Source: Clostridium saccharoperbutylacetonicum N1-4(HMT) (GTDB taxonomy: Bacteria > Bacillota > Clostridia > Clostridiales > Clostridiaceae). Taken from it: a stretch of DNA of 64,000 nucleotides. Each line of letters begins with the position of its first letter. The first letter of the stretch is position 1. Below are positions 63,407-64,000 of this stretch, piece by piece. The notes below the pieces were generated by a model, which saw nothing but the letters and a program-made list of their open reading frames with translations, had not been told where the DNA came from and did not search any database. Both the position numbers and the translations under genes were made by a program. The DNA is taken from the NCBI RefSeq assembly GCF_000340885.1, contig NC_020291.1, positions 1,425,001 to 1,489,000 of the forward strand, in the 5' to 3' direction.

Positions 63407-64000
63407 GTGGAAATAGCTGGAATGATATTAATAGATATTGTTGTTCTATTAGTATTGGGAATAGTGGTTTATAAAACGATTCAAAATACGTCAAAAGCGA
63501 AGATTGAATCGCTTGAAAAAGAAGCAAAGGAAGTTTTAGATAAAGCTAAAAAGGAAGCAGAATCAACTAAAAAAGAGTCTATCCTTGAAGCAAAAGAAGA
63601 ACTTCATAGATTAAGAAATGATTTTGATAAGGAGTCTCGTGACAGAAGAAATGAGATTCAAAGGCTTGAAAGAAGAGTAATTCAAAGAGAGGAAGCTCTT
63701 GATAAAAAGAGTGAACTTCTTGAAAAGAAGGACGAAACAATCAATGAAAGAATGCTTGAGTTAGATCAAGTAGAAGCACAGGTACAGAAGCTTTATGATG
63801 AAAGAAGAGTGGAACTTGAAAGAGTAGCTGCACTTTCAACAGAAGAAGCAAGAGGGATTCTTTTAGATGAGATTAGGAAAGAAATCACACATGATGCTGC
63901 CTTAATGATAAAAGATATTGAAAGTAAGGCAAAAGAAGAAGCAGAGAAGAGGGCGCGTGAAATAATAACAACTGCGATCCAAAGATGTGCTGCTGATCAT
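63407..64000 (+). CDS. rny: Ribonuclease Y (5' part, cut by window end)
   Basis: RNase Y is the membrane-anchored endonuclease that starts mRNA decay in Firmicutes. The 198 residues present cover one N-terminal membrane helix (ILIDIVVLLVLGIVVYKTI) and a long charged coiled coil (LRNDFDKESRDRRNEIQRLE; LDQVEAQVQKLYDERRVELE). The KH and HD domains lie beyond the window. It starts with GTG 63407, with AGGAGGTG upstream; the ATG at 63405 in another frame stops after three codons. Confidence 0.93.
   Translation, partial: MEIAGMILIDIVVLLVLGIVVYKTIQNTSKAKIESLEKEAKEVLDKAKKEAESTKKESILEAKEELHRLRNDFDKESRDRRNEIQRLERRVIQREEALDKKSELLEKKDETINERMLELDQVEAQVQKLYDERRVELERVAALSTEEARGILLDEIRKEITHDAALMIKDIESKAKEEAEKRAREIITTAIQRCAADH

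Noticed and set aside
63405..63416. ATG at 63405 as rny start
   Set aside because: That frame stops after three codons; GTG 63407 opens the true RNase Y frame.
1..64000. tRNA, rRNA, SRP RNA, CRISPR array, insertion sequence or prophage
   Set aside because: I looked for clover-leaf ends, repeated 28-36-base arrays with spacers, transposase or integrase motifs and saw none; gene order and base composition are uniform core genome.

Overview
The window is a 64 kb AT-rich (roughly 30% GC) piece of chromosome from a spore-forming anaerobe of the class Clostridia. It most resembles Clostridium sensu stricto of the butyrate/solvent-forming kind. The evidence is the codon use, the strong AGGAGG ribosome binding sites, the phosphotransacetylase/acetate kinase pair, ylbJ, ymxH and tepA, and a housekeeping gene order close to the Bacillus ylb-ylx-ymx region. 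No rRNA, tRNA, transposase, phage gene or CRISPR array was seen. All genes but three (ylbJ, tmcAL, yraN) read on the + strand.

Layout: (1) 0.1-6.0 kb: Asp23-like protein, DAK/DegV-type kinase YloV, recG, rsmD, coaD and a coiled-coil protein. (2) 6.1-8.5 kb, minus strand: ylbJ and tmcAL. (3) 8.5-11.4 kb: a 625-base regulatory stretch, then pta-ackA for acetate formation. (4) 11.5-15.6 kb: ylbN-rpmF, plsX, acpP, rnc and an Elp3-like radical SAM gene. (5) 15.8-24.8 kb: a 32-residue membrane ORF, smc, ftsY, ylxM-ffh, rpsP-khpA, rimM-trmD, rplS. (6) 25.0-33.0 kb: rbgA-rnhB, yraN, comM, dprA, topA, codY. (7) 33.2-42.9 kb: rpsB, tsf, pyrH-frr, uppS-cdsA, an AI-2E-type membrane protein, dxr-rseP-ispG. 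(8) 43.0-53.5 kb: rimP-nusA-ylxR-ylxQ-infB-rbfA-nrnA-truB, ribF, rpsO, pnp. (9) 53.5-64.0 kb: an M16 protease, ymxH, dapG, tepA, ftsK, rimO-pgsA, recA and the 5' part of rny, cut by the window edge.

The genes work together in translation (ribosomal proteins, initiation and elongation factors, rRNA/tRNA modification), protein targeting (SRP and its receptor), chromosome handling (SMC, FtsK, RecA, RecG, TopA, DprA), envelope lipids and isoprenoids (PlsX, ACP, CdsA, PgsA, UppS, Dxr, IspG), RNA decay (RNase III, PNPase, RNase Y, NrnA) and acetate energy metabolism.

I found no undescribed multi-gene system: the protein content is core genome. The interesting signals are in the non-coding DNA. khpA and topA have ribosome binding sites that lie far from the start codon but would be brought next to it by a hairpin. 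ymxH and tepA have binding sites buried in terminator-like hairpins. A nearly perfect 40-base palindrome covers the -35 box of ylxM-ffh. The pta promoter region carries a 21-base direct repeat. A family of small intergenic repeats has inverted arms built of 7-base units. All of these are read by eye and need folding, genome searches or RNA mapping to confirm.
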